Origin: Gammaproteobacteria bacterium
GTDB lineage: Bacteria; Pseudomonadota; Gammaproteobacteria; HK1
Reading direction: 5' to 3'
DNA length: 64,000 bases
Assembly (NCBI GenBank): GCA_012103455.1
Contig: WLWT01000003.1
Span: 744,001-808,000, forward strand
The notes under the pieces are model-generated. The model worked only from the letters and a program-made list of their open reading frames with translations, was not told the origin of the DNA and ran no database searches. Positions 9,301 through 20,000 of the stretch are shown in pieces; the stretch's first letter is position 1, and each line of letters begins with the position of its first letter. Made by a program: the position numbers and the translations under genes.

Positions 9301-11995
9301 GGATACGACTACGGTAAGGCTGACAGTGACGCCGGTGAATGACACACCGGTTGCCGCGGATGAGGCTATCGAGAGTGACGAAGATGAAGCGGTGCGAGTG
9401 GCTGTTCTGGACAACGACACCGATGTGGACGGCGATGAATTGCACGTCGGCACCGTCTCCGCGGGCGCCCATGGCGCGGTGGCAATAGCCCGGGATGGGC
9501 GCGGTATAGGGTACCGGCCGGCCGCGGATTTTCACGGTATCGATCAGTTTGTTTATACCGCGGCGGACGGTCATGGAGGCGTAGCGTCGGCGACGGTGCG
9601 AGTGACGGTGAGGCCGGTGAACGATGCGCCGGTGGCGGTGGATCAAAACGAGACGACGGCCGAGGAAGTGGGGATTGCCGTGCGGGCGAGCGTGTCGGAT
9701 GTGGATGGAGATGCACTCAGTGTGAAGGTGCTGACACCGCCGGGGTTTGGGACCGTAACGAGCACTGATGGCGGCGTTTTGCACTATGTGCCCAAGGTGA
9801 ACTTCAACGGGCTCGATAGCTTCAGGTACCGGGTGGAGGATGGGCAAGGCGGGCGAGCCGAGGCGACGGTGACGGTGCAGGTGGTCGCGGTCAATGATGC
9901 GCCGGTGGCGGTGGCCGATGCGGTGCGCACGGTGGGCGGGATCGAAATCGTTGTGCCGGTGTTGGCGAATGATGTGGACGTGGACGGGGATGCGTTGCAA
10001 GTGAGCGCGGTGACACCGGCGGGTCATGGGGAGGTAAGCCATGATGGTACTCGTATTCGTTATACCCCGGGCGTTTATTTCGCAGGTATCGAGCGGATTG
10101 ACTACACGGTGGTCGATGGTCAAGGCGGGAGCCACAGCGCGGCGCTGACGATTACGGTTGAAGCGCCCGAGGTGCCAGCGGCGCCGCGTCTGGTGGAGCC
10201 CCCTAAGGAAACGGAGGTGACGATACTGGCGCCGCCACTGGTGGTCGCGCACGAGATTCATGATCCACGCCTGGAAGTGGGGTATGAATTCGAGCTCTAT
10301 GAGGATCCGCAGATGCAGGTGTTGGTGCGTCGCGCGACGGTGACGGCCGGCACACAGACGCTTACGGCGTGGCCGGTATTCCCGCCGTTGGATGCGGATA
10401 ACCAGTGGTACGACTGGCGCGCACGTGCGTTCAACGCCGGTGGGCACAGTGTATGGGTGAATGGTGATTTTTTTGTCAACACGGAAAATGACGCCCCCGG
10501 TCCTTTGCCATTGAGTGCGCCAGGGATCGGCGTGGAAGTCGATAGCCTAAAGCCGACCTTGGAGGTGGTTAACAGCGTGGATGTGGATCAGGGCGCGGCA
10601 CCGCTGACCTATGTATTCGCAGTCTATGAAAACGACCCCGGCATCAGCCCGGAAGTCTGGCCATTGGTTGAGTCTTCGGCGCTGGCGGCGGGCGACGAAG
10701 GGGTTACGGCGTGGCGTGTTGAAGTGGCGTTGCGGGAGAACCGGGAATACCACTGGCAGGTGACGGTGAGTGACGAGCACGGTGCGCGAACGCGCAGCGA
10801 CGTGGGGCGCTTCTTTGTGAATACGGCGAACGAGGCGCCGCGGTCGCCGGCGGTGGCCGCACCATGGGTGGACGAGGAAGTGCCGACGCAGGCGGTGCGC
10901 TTGCAGGTGCACAATGCGGTGGATGCAGATCGTGACACGCTGCATTACACCTTTGAGCTGGATCGGGGCGAGACCTTTGACAGTGCATTCCAACAGCGCT
11001 CCGAACGGCTGCCCGCGGGTGTGGGGACGACGAGTTGGGACGTTGAGGGGTTAGCCGACAACACCTGGTATGTATGGCGAGTGAAAGCCGATGATGGCGT
11101 CGCGGAGAGTGGTTGGACCAATGGCCGGTTTTTCGTGAACACCCAAAACGACGCGCCCTCGATACCGACGGTGCGTAATCCGGGGAACGGAGCATGGGTT
11201 GAGACGCGCAGGCCGGCGTTAGCCGTTAACGCGAGTACGGACGAGGACGAAGATGCGCTGGACTATGAGTTCGAACTCTACACCGACCTTCACCGCCCGG
11301 CGGTACTCACCAGCGCTGTCGAGGTTGAGCCGAGGTATGAATCGACCAGTTGGACGCCACGGATGTTGTTGGATGACCACCGCTGGTATGCGTGGCGAGC
11401 GCGAGCCGTGGATGAGCATGGAGCGGCGAGTGCGCCGATGGAATGGCAGTGGTTCTTTGTCAATGACAATGGAGTGGATGATGCGCCGGAGTTGGAATGG
11501 GTGCTGCCCTACACGGATATAGAGGTACCGGCGGAGGACGGCCAGGTTCGGCTGCGCTGGGAAGATAGCGATCCGGACAGCAATGCGCGGGTGTCGTTGT
11601 ATTACGATCGCGCGGGCGCCGATAGACCCGTCGGGACCTTGATTGCCGCGGATATAGAGGAAGACCTGGATGATTGGGGCGATGAGTACCTGTGGGCGGT
11701 GTCGGGCTTGGCCCCGGGACCTTATCGAGTGTATGCACATATACGCGATGCGCGCAATGAAGTGCGGGCGGATGCCCCCGGTGTGGTCACAGTGGTGGCC
11801 CCGGTGCCAGTACAACCAGGGGACTTGAACGGAGATGGGGTGACGGATGTCGCGGATTTTTACCAGATGGCGGCGAGTTATAGGGCCTGCACCGGGGCGC
11901 CGAATTTTATTGCGCGAGCCGACTACGATGCGGACGGTTGTGTGACGCGGCGGGATATGAAGATTTGGTATTACGACTATTACTTAACCCGTTAA
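6335..11995 (+). CDS. giant multidomain surface protein: terpenoid-cyclase-like fold, LRR, Fn3, cadherin-like repeats, dockerin
   Basis: 1886 codons from GTG. Domains in order: alpha-alpha barrel repeats of the prenyltransferase/squalene-oxidase type (about 1-290, with WGATGAIEPLYTAEV-like units); a short leucine-rich segment (about 297-345); an Fn3-like domain (360-450); a first cadherin-like repeat (455-540); an unrecognised beta-rich region (545-905); four tandem cadherin-like repeats with Ca-binding NDxDxDGD motifs (910-1280); about five FFVNT-ending Ig-like repeats (1285-1825); and a C-terminal dockerin with two F-hands (GDLNGDGVTDVADF and DYDADGCVTRRDM). It lacks the signal peptide such a protein needs. 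The frame is open only 18 bases upstream and there is no good ribosome binding site, so the 5' end is probably lost to the transposon debris in front. It precedes the leader and RHS genes and may be an adhesin of the same system (inference). Confidence 0.8.
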   Translation: MGDEQAAQDALNWLKQEQNEDGSWGATGAIEPLYTAEVVLALGAWQRRDGAYYRGITWLENHVARGIDYQARRLLVLAAHGDEVSAELHALQRAQRLRTPGNGGWGLSAGYDGAALDTALVLQALSALGRTDTGEVSTALAFLEHVQRQETSIADRGWGFSEGQASDVMVTAQVLQALRAFTALDATLVGSVAQGVSTLTALVDTSSPVVDKSQAALALLRHDSASGSARQWLDELLSAQSANGSWQDDAFLSALVVRVLAAAGGADTAALERVVHIPDARLRAALNAALGKAAGDALTVGELRQLTALDLSNLGISDLTGLEAASNLTSVELRGNAISALTPLQHVPNLATRFSPIAITSGAIPSDVASTLGARVNPSGLSTVAYLEWGSSVAYGRRTGEVSLGSHPERVSLTHHLTGLSPDTRYHYRVVARNAAAQVVGADVSFTTLEAIHRGPVAVADAAMTREETALRLAVLENDVDGGGQGLRIRSVTQPSDGTVSHDGTEMVYTPAVNFTGVNRWTYVLEEGAGDTAVGQVTVTVRAPAEFGYFLLNSPSGAPLDTTAFKVMSLVAGNTLTVGDRALALDRYVQQRLPAVADTGTGVWVRGTGPFDLVRDSASDGLHAGLPMALSFAGLQFQFTRVNTATTGPSDPTLHILSPYGDATVQLGTRCGGGVVTARRDTVLSLNARSLGTALDWGCTVQADLPVLVAFSDEGRRERFALYPSATELWGVRSGTVWVSALQADTEVTVYASDGTRGAYRVGLEPQAIELGDDSDQGRGSALHIRAAQPVVAVQGSDGDGFSGAALVGREALGRRYGLAAAGQYLGVVCPPSPVAATAITVDVYNAAHQRVSTQACEGDGLAPGKVYVGSSGHGAHIEAGSYIESDQPVYVLFEVSAHEQEQTLLGAVNVPPRAQVDVAELAEDTAVRLAVLSNDSDSDGDALTVTRVQPASHGTVTRQGSDFQYTPDTDFHGVDEFSYRVNDGRGGQDTTTVRLTVTPVNDTPVAADEAIESDEDEAVRVAVLDNDTDVDGDELHVGTVSAGAHGAVAIARDGRGIGYRPAADFHGIDQFVYTAADGHGGVASATVRVTVRPVNDAPVAVDQNETTAEEVGIAVRASVSDVDGDALSVKVLTPPGFGTVTSTDGGVLHYVPKVNFNGLDSFRYRVEDGQGGRAEATVTVQVVAVNDAPVAVADAVRTVGGIEIVVPVLANDVDVDGDALQVSAVTPAGHGEVSHDGTRIRYTPGVYFAGIERIDYTVVDGQGGSHSAALTITVEAPEVPAAPRLVEPPKETEVTILAPPLVVAHEIHDPRLEVGYEFELYEDPQMQVLVRRATVTAGTQTLTAWPVFPPLDADNQWYDWRARAFNAGGHSVWVNGDFFVNTENDAPGPLPLSAPGIGVEVDSLKPTLEVVNSVDVDQGAAPLTYVFAVYENDPGISPEVWPLVESSALAAGDEGVTAWRVEVALRENREYHWQVTVSDEHGARTRSDVGRFFVNTANEAPRSPAVAAPWVDEEVPTQAVRLQVHNAVDADRDTLHYTFELDRGETFDSAFQQRSERLPAGVGTTSWDVEGLADNTWYVWRVKADDGVAESGWTNGRFFVNTQNDAPSIPTVRNPGNGAWVETRRPALAVNASTDEDEDALDYEFELYTDLHRPAVLTSAVEVEPRYESTSWTPRMLLDDHRWYAWRARAVDEHGAASAPMEWQWFFVNDNGVDDAPELEWVLPYTDIEVPAEDGQVRLRWEDSDPDSNARVSLYYDRAGADRPVGTLIAADIEEDLDDWGDEYLWAVSGLAPGPYRVYAHIRDARNEVRADAPGVVTVVAPVPVQPGDLNGDGVTDVADFYQMAASYRACTGAPNFIARADYDADGCVTRRDMKIWYYDYYLTR

Positions 11996-12022
11996 GCGGG
12001 TGTGGGTATGAAGGCGGGGTGC

Positions 12023-12081
12023 AAGATGACAGACACAGCGAAGATGACAGACACAGCGAAGATAACAGACACAGCGAAGAT
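12023..12081. repeat. 18-bp tandem repeat, three units
   Basis: The unit AAGATGACAGACACAGCG occurs at 12023-12040 and 12041-12058, and with one change at 12059-12076, followed by a partial unit. Because 18 is a multiple of three, one frame reads KMTDTA repeatedly, but there is no convincing gene around it. Confidence 0.85.
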
Positions 12082-12186
12082 AGGGGTGTGTCTAAGGCGG
12101 CTGTGGCGGTCGCAGCCAAGTGGCGCGCTCCCGGTGGCGGTGTCGTTCGGCGATGGCGGGCATGGGGTGGCGTCAGGCGAATCGTT

Positions 12187-12242
12187 GAGTGTGGGCAATC
12201 GTGTGTGGACAATTGTGTGTGGACAATCGTGTGTGGACAATC
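12187..12242. repeat. 14-bp tandem repeat, four units, resembling weak DnaA boxes
   Basis: GTGTGTGGACAAT(C/T) occurs at 12201-12214, 12215-12228 and 12229-12242, with a degenerate unit at 12187-12200. Each unit contains TGTGGACAA, one base from the DnaA box TGTGGATAA. No other origin features are present. Confidence 0.8.
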
Positions 12243-12644
12243 ATGGCGCATCGACCAGCGCCCGGGTGGGGCTGGGGTTGGGAGGCTGGGTTTGATTCGA
12301 GTGTATCGGGGTCAGTGGGGACGCCCGCTTTGGAGGCGTCGCGGCGGCCCGGTGCATCGCTAGGGCGCCGGTATCGGGAGAGTCAGTGTTGCTAGCCAGT
12401 GCGGTCTTTAGCGCGCTTGAGATCGGACGGCCGGAGTTGCTCCTCGGGGTGAGTGCGGTGGATGGACTGAGCGGTTCGTGCTGGCGGGCTCGGCTTCAAC
12501 AAGCGAGCTCAAGTGTTGGGCCGGTGGTTTCAGGGAGGGCGTGGGGCGCTTAGCGGGCCCGAAAGCCTCGGATCCTGGAACGGTGTACTGAGAGGGCGCG
12601 CGGCGCTGGGCAAGGCCATTGCGGCACTGACGGGTGAGAAGAGG

Positions 12645-13571
12645 ATGAGCCGAAAGAGAATGAGCCGATTGAAACGAAAGACTTGGGCTCGGGCTTGGCT
12701 GGCGGGTGCCGGGATGTCTGCCGCGGTGTTGCTGATGGTATCGGGGATGTCTTGGAGCGAGCCGGTGAGCGCGGCACCACCGGTGGAGTCCGGGCGCTCC
12801 TTGAGTGCGCAGGCGTTGACGCAGGTACGGGCAGCGGGAGCCGTGGTGCTCAAAGCCCGCCGTCACCGGCGTGCGCAGGTGTTGTCGGCGCCGCTGCTAA
12901 AGACATTGCAGGCGGTGCGGCGGGCGTTGATGACAGAGCGCGCGGCGCTGGCGCGGGTGGTGAGGCCGGCGCAGTTGAACCGCCAGCCGTTGTCGTCGTC
13001 GGCGGCCATTGCGGCGGCGTCCACTGAAGAGGCGTCCATTGCAGCCACCGCGGCGGCGGCGCCCGAGTTGTCGGCAACCGCGAACGATAGCCAGGGCAGT
13101 GGCGTGGCCTTGGAGCGATTGGTGGCCCGAATCGATGCACTGCAGGCACAAGCGCACAGTCGTGAACAGCACTGGCGGCAGGCCGGTGAGAGGCGGCGCA
13201 CACGAGTAGCGGCGCGGCGGGTAGCGCAAATAAAAGCCCTGAAGATGGCGGTGCTGGAACTGCGCCAGCAACCGCCGGCGGCGCGGCTTGAACAATTGAA
13301 TCGTTTGATTGCGCGCACAGGGTTAAGACGCTGGCGCCGCGTGCCGCCCGCCGCGGCGCCGGGCAATGCCGTAGGGCAGGTGAGCGCGGTTACGGCGGCA
13401 TCAGCGCCGGCATTGAAACCGGACGTGCCGCTCACGTTGGCAGTGACCCATCAGCCAGCGCGCCCTGAGCGTCAGCCTGGCGTTCGGTTGTCGCTGGAAC
13501 CCCCCGTCTCGGCGAGTCCGTCGTTGTCGGCGCGCCGGCATCATCGGCATGCCATACGGGTGCAGCCGTGA
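12645..13571 (+). CDS. Arg/Ala-rich exported leader protein preceding RHS
   Basis: 308 residues. A basic N-terminus (MSRKRMSRLKRK) is followed by a hydrophobic segment and an SAAPP-type cleavage region, so a Sec signal peptide is likely. The rest is rich in Arg, Ala and Gln, predicted helical or coiled-coil, with a low-complexity C-terminus that runs into the 91-bp minisatellite. ATG 12645 follows GTGAGAAGAGG directly; ATG 12660 is an alternative. The N-terminal 330 residues of the RHS protein at 38708-46663 have the same character (signal peptide, then Arg-rich helices). The stop TGA overlaps a GTG of the first repeat unit. No known enzyme fold is visible. Confidence 0.6.
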   Translation: MSRKRMSRLKRKTWARAWLAGAGMSAAVLLMVSGMSWSEPVSAAPPVESGRSLSAQALTQVRAAGAVVLKARRHRRAQVLSAPLLKTLQAVRRALMTERAALARVVRPAQLNRQPLSSSAAIAAASTEEASIAATAAAAPELSATANDSQGSGVALERLVARIDALQAQAHSREQHWRQAGERRRTRVAARRVAQIKALKMAVLELRQQPPAARLEQLNRLIARTGLRRWRRVPPAAAPGNAVGQVSAVTAASAPALKPDVPLTLAVTHQPARPERQPGVRLSLEPPVSASPSLSARRHHRHAIRVQP

Positions 13572-14058
13572 CACCACGGGGGCGCACAGCGCAGATGGAG
13601 ATCCGAGTCCGTCGTTGTCGGTGCGCCGGCACCATCGGCCTGCCATACGGGTGCAGCCGTGACACCACGGGGGCGCACAGCGCAGATGGAGATCCGAGTC
13701 CGTCGTTGTCGGTGCGCCGGCACCATCGGCCTGCCATACGGGTGCAGCCGTGACACCACGGGGGCGCACAGCGCAGATGGAGATCCGAGTCCGTCGTTGT
13801 CGGTGCGCCGGCACCATCGGCCTGCCATACGGGTGCAGCCGTGACACCACGGGGGCGCACAGCGCAGATGGAGATCCGAGTCCGTCGTTGTCGGTGCGCC
13901 GGCACCATCGGCCTGCCATACGGGTGCAGCCGTGACACCACGGGGGCGCACAGCGCAGATGGAGATCCGAGTCCGTCGTTGTCGGTGCGCCGGCACCATC
14001 GGCCTGCCATATGGGTGAGGCCATGACAATACGGGGCGGGCGGAGTGCGGATGGGGAT
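13511..14058. repeat. 91-bp minisatellite, five near-identical units
   Basis: Full units are 13568-13658, 13659-13749, 13750-13840, 13841-13931 and 13932-14022, with diverged partial units on both sides (13511-13567 and 14023-14058). The period is 91, one more than a multiple of three, so every unit shifts the reading frame. Each boundary reads CCGTGACACC, where a TGA stop overlaps a GTG start; the last boundary is CCATGACAAT, which offers the RHS start. Overlapping 61-codon frames begin at each of the first four GTGs and end two units later. The long minus-strand frames across the array are repeat artefacts. Confidence 0.95.
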
Positions 14059-17000
14059 CAAGGAATGAAAGCGAGGGTCGCGCCGTTATTGAAAACGCTG
14101 CTAATGAAAACGCTGCTAGTGAAAACGCGGTGGCGCACCGGGGTTAAGGCGTTCGCCCTCGCCCTTGGATGGGGACTGATGGGCTGTATGAGATCTGCGG
14201 CGTGGGCGGCGAGTGTCGATGCCTCCGCGCTGGCGCAGACCGAGGAGATAAGGTTTCTGGGTGAGGCGGCGGCGCCACTGCGCGAGCGAGCGCAGTCGTT
14301 GGGCAGCGCGGTGATGATCTACGAATACCTGCGCAATGAGAGCGAGTATGCGCTGTACCACGGCGCCCGCAGCAGTGCGGTGAACACCTTGTTGGGCCGC
14401 CGGGGTAACGATGTGGACCTGGCCTCGACCTTGATCGCGATGCTGCGCTCGCAGGGCATCCCCAGTGTGTACGCGGTGGGCCAAGTGCGTTTACCGGCGG
14501 CGGCGTTGATGAATTGGTTGGGTTTGCGGGACGTGGACCTAGCCGTGAGCGTGCTCGAAGACCAGGGTATACAAGGGGTGTCGAAGAGCGCGGCGGATGA
14601 CACGGTGACGTTCGAGCATGTGTGGGTGCGGGCACTGGTGGGGCACCGGCATTATCGCGGGGCGGGTCCGGTGGCGGTGGATTGTGCGCCCGACCCCCCG
14701 TCCTGTGTGTGGGTGGACTTGGATCCCTCGTTCAAGTTGCGCCAAGCCGTGCCCTCGCGCATCGACCTCTATGAGGCGGTGCGTTTTGATGAGACGGCCT
14801 ACTTCGGCGCGATAGCCAATGCCGATCCGGCTTATCTGGACAAGAGCCCGCTGGAGATCTACGAAGAGCAGGTATTGGCTTATTTGCGCGCGCAGCATCC
14901 GGGCAAGAGCATAGCGGATGTGATAGGCAAGGGCGCCATCATCGAAGAGCGTGCGGGTTTATTGCCGGCCTCGTTGCCCTATGCGGTAGAAGGGGCGGTC
15001 GCGACCTATGCCTCGGTGGCGGCCCACGATGGGGCGGTGAGTCCGAAATGGGGCAAGCAGGTGACGCTGAGCCTGGACTTCGGCACGGGGATTATGTTCC
15101 GTGCCCCGCCGGTGTCGTTAGCGGCCCTGACGACCCAGCGTCTGACGTTGACCTATGAATTGGGCACGCCGGAGCGGCTGGTGTTGCGCTTAGGGGGCGA
15201 GGATCTGTATGTGCCGTTGACGGTGGGCTCGTTGACCCTCAATGGACAGGTGGTGGACGAGGGCTATCCGTTCGCGATGACGCTGACCCTGGACGGCGCG
15301 CCCGGTACGCGCGCAGGGGATGCGGACCGTCAAATCACGGTGCGCTACGAGCAACTGGTGGTGGGCGGCTACTACCTGATAGGCACCGGCGGGGATAGCT
15401 CGAACTACAGCCAAGTGCACCGGGCGGCGGGACAACTGTTGGCGGCCAATGAGCACTATCCCATCGTCAACGACGCGGACGCGGTGCCCTATGTAGATAG
15501 CAATAGCAACGGCCAGGTGGACGCGGGCGAGCGGCGTTTGCTGGACCATCCGGCGGCGCAAGACGCACTCACGGGCGGCTTACTGTACACGGCGATGTCG
15601 TTGTACTTCGCCCGCTTCAGAGAGGCGGTGGAGCGGCTGGAAGGCCTCAATCATGTGGTGACGCCGATAGAGGGCTTTATCGGGGTGGTGAGCGCGGTGC
15701 ATGAAGTGGAGTACCTCGATGACACCGCGTTCTCGGTGATGCCCGGTGGCTTGTTGATCGACATGAAAGGTCAGCAATTCGCCGGGGTGTGGCGCGATGG
15801 CGCCACCGCGCAGTATGCCAATCGTCACTTTGAGTTACTGGGGGCGGTGACCTCGTCGCTGGAACACGAGATCTGGCAAGAACTCACCGGTTTTGATGCG
15901 GTATCGACCCTGCGCGGGACGCAGTTGGCGCAAGCGGCCGGGGCGAGTGTGCTGAAGGTGCAGGCGTCGAGCCTGGATGCGGCCTATACGGCTATCGGCT
16001 TCAGTGACACCGCGCCCGCGCCGTGGCAGATGCACCGGCGCGAGCTCTACGGCACCCGCCCTGTGTCCTGGTCGCACCCCTCGCCCCATCAAAGCCTGCA
16101 TCTGCTCAAGCGGGCCGTGGCTGTGAACACCCCGGCACTACGCCGCGCCTTGGTGACATATACGTACACGACACCGGCCAGTGCCCAAGACGCGTGGCTG
16201 GGCTGCGTGGACAACATCGAGAACCAACTGCGTGACCTGTTGGTGCGCTTCGGCAATGTCAGCCTCAATCCGTTCACCTATTGCGAAGGCAGCGTACTCT
16301 CGGGTCCGATACAGACCGTATTGACCCAGACCGAATCGCTCTATCGCACGGTGATAGTGCCGACCTACTTAGGCGCGAATTACCTGGCGTTGTTCGATGA
16401 AACACAAGGCTTCGAGCCGTCCGCGTACGTGTATCGCGAAGCGCTGGTGCCGGCGGACCATCACCCGGCGAGCCGGGTACAGAGTATGCGCGACCAACTG
16501 TCCCTCATTACCTCGAATCATCGCCGCGAATGGGTGCTGCCGTCGCGGCGCACGGTGGGCGAGTTGTATCGATTCACCGTATACGTAGACAAGATCCATG
16601 ACGGCGTGACGGGGGACTTGACGAGCGTGTCGTTTCAGATAGCGAACGAGTCGTTGAGCGCGGGCGGCGGTTATGTGGATGGCGCGCAAGTGCTGGACCC
16701 GGCGCAAGCGGGGGCGGTGTTCGACAATGCGGTGTTCACCGATCGGACGCTGACCGCGCACATCAACAATGATCGGATCATCACCCCCTCGACCGTGGAT
16801 CCGGTGAGCACAGTGACCGGGAACCTGTACCACGATGAGACGGATGTGTGGATAAAAGGCCGGGGCTTGCCGCTCGCGTTGACGCGGACCTATAACGCGA
16901 GGCCGAGCCGGGTCGAAGGCGTGGCCGGGGTGTTGGGCTTGAACTGGACGCACTCGTACAACCTGCGCTTGCGCGCCAACGACTACGGCGCCCACCCGAA

Positions 17001-20000
17001 CACCCCCGTCAGCGAAGCCCCGGCCAATGGCGATGGCGTGAGTTCGTCCATCACCTATGTGGATGAACGCGGCGGTGAGCACAACTATGTGCTGAGCGAT
17101 GAGGGCAATGGCAGGCTCACGGCACAGGCGCCAGCGACGCGCTTTGAGACCTTGGCCTTGGACCGCCCGTCGGTGGGCTGGCACACACTCGCGTTCCGCA
17201 ATGGGGTGCGCTACGTGTTCGATGCGCAAGGCGGAGATATCAAGGTGCCGGGCCAGACGGCGCGCTTGGCGCGTATCGAAGATCCGTACGGCAATGGGTT
17301 GACGATGCGCTATGACGCACAGGGGCGCTTGGCCCAAGTGAGCGACAATTTAGCGCTGGCGGGCCGTACCGGCTTGAGCTTCGCGTATGACGGGCAGGGG
17401 CGGCTGGGCACGGTGAGCGATTGGAGCGGGCGCAGTTGGACGTATGGCTATGACGCTCAAGGGCGTCTCACCTCCATGCGCAATCCCTTAGGCGACACGG
17501 TGCGCTACGGCTATGAGGGAGAAGGTCATCTATTGGCGAGCATCACCTGGCCCGAGCCAAGAGCAGGCGGGGTGGAGCGCACCCGCTTCGCGTACTACCG
17601 CAACCGGCGGGCGTTTCACTATGTCAATGCATTGGGCGAGACGGAAACCCTGGACTACGACCTGTACCGCAAACGCACGCGGGTCACCCATCCACGGGGC
17701 TTCGTGCGGGCGTACTTCTACAACGGGGAGGGGGTACTGACGAAGCTGACGGAGCCCGATGGCGCGGTGCGTTTATTTGCCCACACCGCCGATGGATTGC
17801 GCTATGAGAAAACCGACGGCTTGGGGTACTCAACCGGTTACTCCTACCGGCGCGACCGCGGCATTGATGGGCGGGCCAGTGACACCGGCGGCAACGTGAG
17901 CCTGGAGCGCGATGCGCTGGGCCAGACGGTTGAATACGACTACGGGGTGCACGACCAGTTAACGCGGGTGGTGGACAAGAACGCGGGGGTGCGCCAGCGG
18001 CATTACTACGCCAATACAGCTATTGCGTCGGGTGCGGTGGCCGGGAAGCTGGCGCGCGAGACAGTGATGCTGGACGGTGAAGAAGTCACATGGGTGGCCT
18101 ATACCTACACCGCGCAGGGCAACGTCAAGCGCCAAGTGACATACCTCGAGCCCGATAATCCGAGCCGTCAGCGCCACACGGACTACACCTACACGGACAA
18201 CGGGTTGAATGTGGCGCGGGTGACGGTCCAGGGTGCGAACGGCGGGCAGGTGCTGCGCACGGACTACACGTACGACCCCCTGGGGAGGCGGGTGAGCGAG
18301 ACGGTGTGGCGGCGGCGCTCGGCGGCGGATGCGACACTCATAGCGTTGCGCACGCAGTACGAGTACGACGCCCTGGACCGGGTGGTGATGGAGACCCATC
18401 CGCGCGGGGACCGCAGGCAGACGGTGTACGACGCGAACGGGGCGGTCATCGAGGAGCGGGTGCACTACGCGCAAGCAGATGGGCGCGCGGTGAGCCGCAC
18501 GGTGGCACGGCATACCTACGATGCGGCGGGCCGGCGCATCCGCAGCACCGATATCGATGGCCACAGCCAAAGCTATGGGTACGACGCGGGCGGCAACGTG
18601 ATCGCGCACACGGACGCGAACGGTCACACGACGCGCTATGAATATGACGCGATGAACCGTCAAACGGCGGTGGCGGATGCGAACGGTCGGCGCACGCAGC
18701 GGGTGTATGACCTCAATGGCCGGCTGGTCCGGAGCACCGACGCGAACAGTCATAGCACGCGCTACGAATACGACGCGCTGGGCCGGCAGACGAAAATCAT
18801 CAGCGCGCTGGGCCATGAGCGCGAAATACGCTACGACGGCAACAATAACGTGACCCATCGCCTGGACGCGAACGCAACCGCGGGCGAGGGCGCGGTGAAC
18901 GCGCACGGGGCGAGCGAATTCAACGAGTACGACGCGCTGAACCGGCTTATCCGGCAGGTCAACGCGCAAGGCGGCGAGACACGCTATGAGTACGACTTAC
19001 TGGGCAACATGACGGCGCTGACCGACGCGAAAGGGCGCACCACGCGCTGGATATACGATGAACTGGGCCGGGTCATCGAAATGATAGACCCGCGAGTGGA
19101 AACGCCTGAAGACCGCACCGAGCGCTACCGCTACGACGAAGTGGGCAACCGGCTGACGGTCACCGACCGCAACGGTGAAGTGACGCGCACCGACTACGAT
19201 GAACTGAACCGGCCGACGGTGACAGCGTTCCTGGCCGACGGCAACACACTCACCCGCACCTACGATGCCTATGGCGACATCATCAGCCTGAGCTACGGGC
19301 ACGTGCAGTATGACTACCGCTACGACCGTCAACACCGGATGACGCGCAAAACCGACCGGCGCAGCGGCCGCACCATGCACTGGACCTATGACGCGGCAGG
19401 CAACCTCACCACCAAGACCGACTATCAGGGGGAAGTGACCGAATACCAGTACGACGCCACCCACCGCCTGGTGGCGCTGCGCAACACAGCCCATGTGCAA
19501 GTGAGCTATCACTATGACGCCGGTGGACGCCTGCTCAATCGCATCCTATCGAACGGCGCACGCAGTGATTATCACTATGACGCAGACAACCGCTTAACGC
19601 GCCTCACGCACCTCAGCGCCGATGGCACGGTAGTGAGCGACCCTCGCTACACCCGCGACCGGGTGGGCCATATACTCACGCGAACAGACGGCACCGGCAC
19701 GGACACCACCACCACCTACACCTATGACAGCCAATACCGCCTAACGCAGGTGGACGCACCGGGCGATGCGCACGACCAATCCTACACCTACGACCGCGTG
19801 GGCAATCGGCTGACCCACACCACCGCCAGCGGCACCGCGGTGTATGCCTACGACGACGGCAACCGGCTGCTCACGGTGCGGGCAGGCACCGCGGATGGCC
19901 CTATCCAAAGAGCCTACCGCTACGATGCCAACAGCAGCCGCACCGAGCGCTGGGCGGGCGCGCTGGACACGGGCACCGTGACACACCGCTACCGCTACAA

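Larger units (their letters stand above)
11996..12644. other. non-coding gap with two short repeat arrays
   Basis: 649 bp between the giant surface protein and the leader gene. It contains the 18-bp and 14-bp arrays listed separately. Small open frames cross it, but they have neither ribosome binding sites nor protein-like composition outside the repeats. No terminator with a T run was seen after the surface-protein stop. Confidence 0.6.

Noticed and set aside
12002..12295. Small 97-codon gene reading KMTDTA repeats
   Set aside because: No ribosome binding site, composition outside the repeat is not protein-like, and it overlaps two slippage arrays.
13511..14058. CRISPR array
   Set aside because: The 91-bp units are contiguous and near-identical over their full length, with no variable spacers and no cas genes nearby.
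13401..14061. Overlapping minus-strand frames of 160-209 codons across the minisatellite
   Set aside because: They exist only because a 91-bp repeat without stops is read in rotating frames; there is no start signal and no similarity to a protein family.
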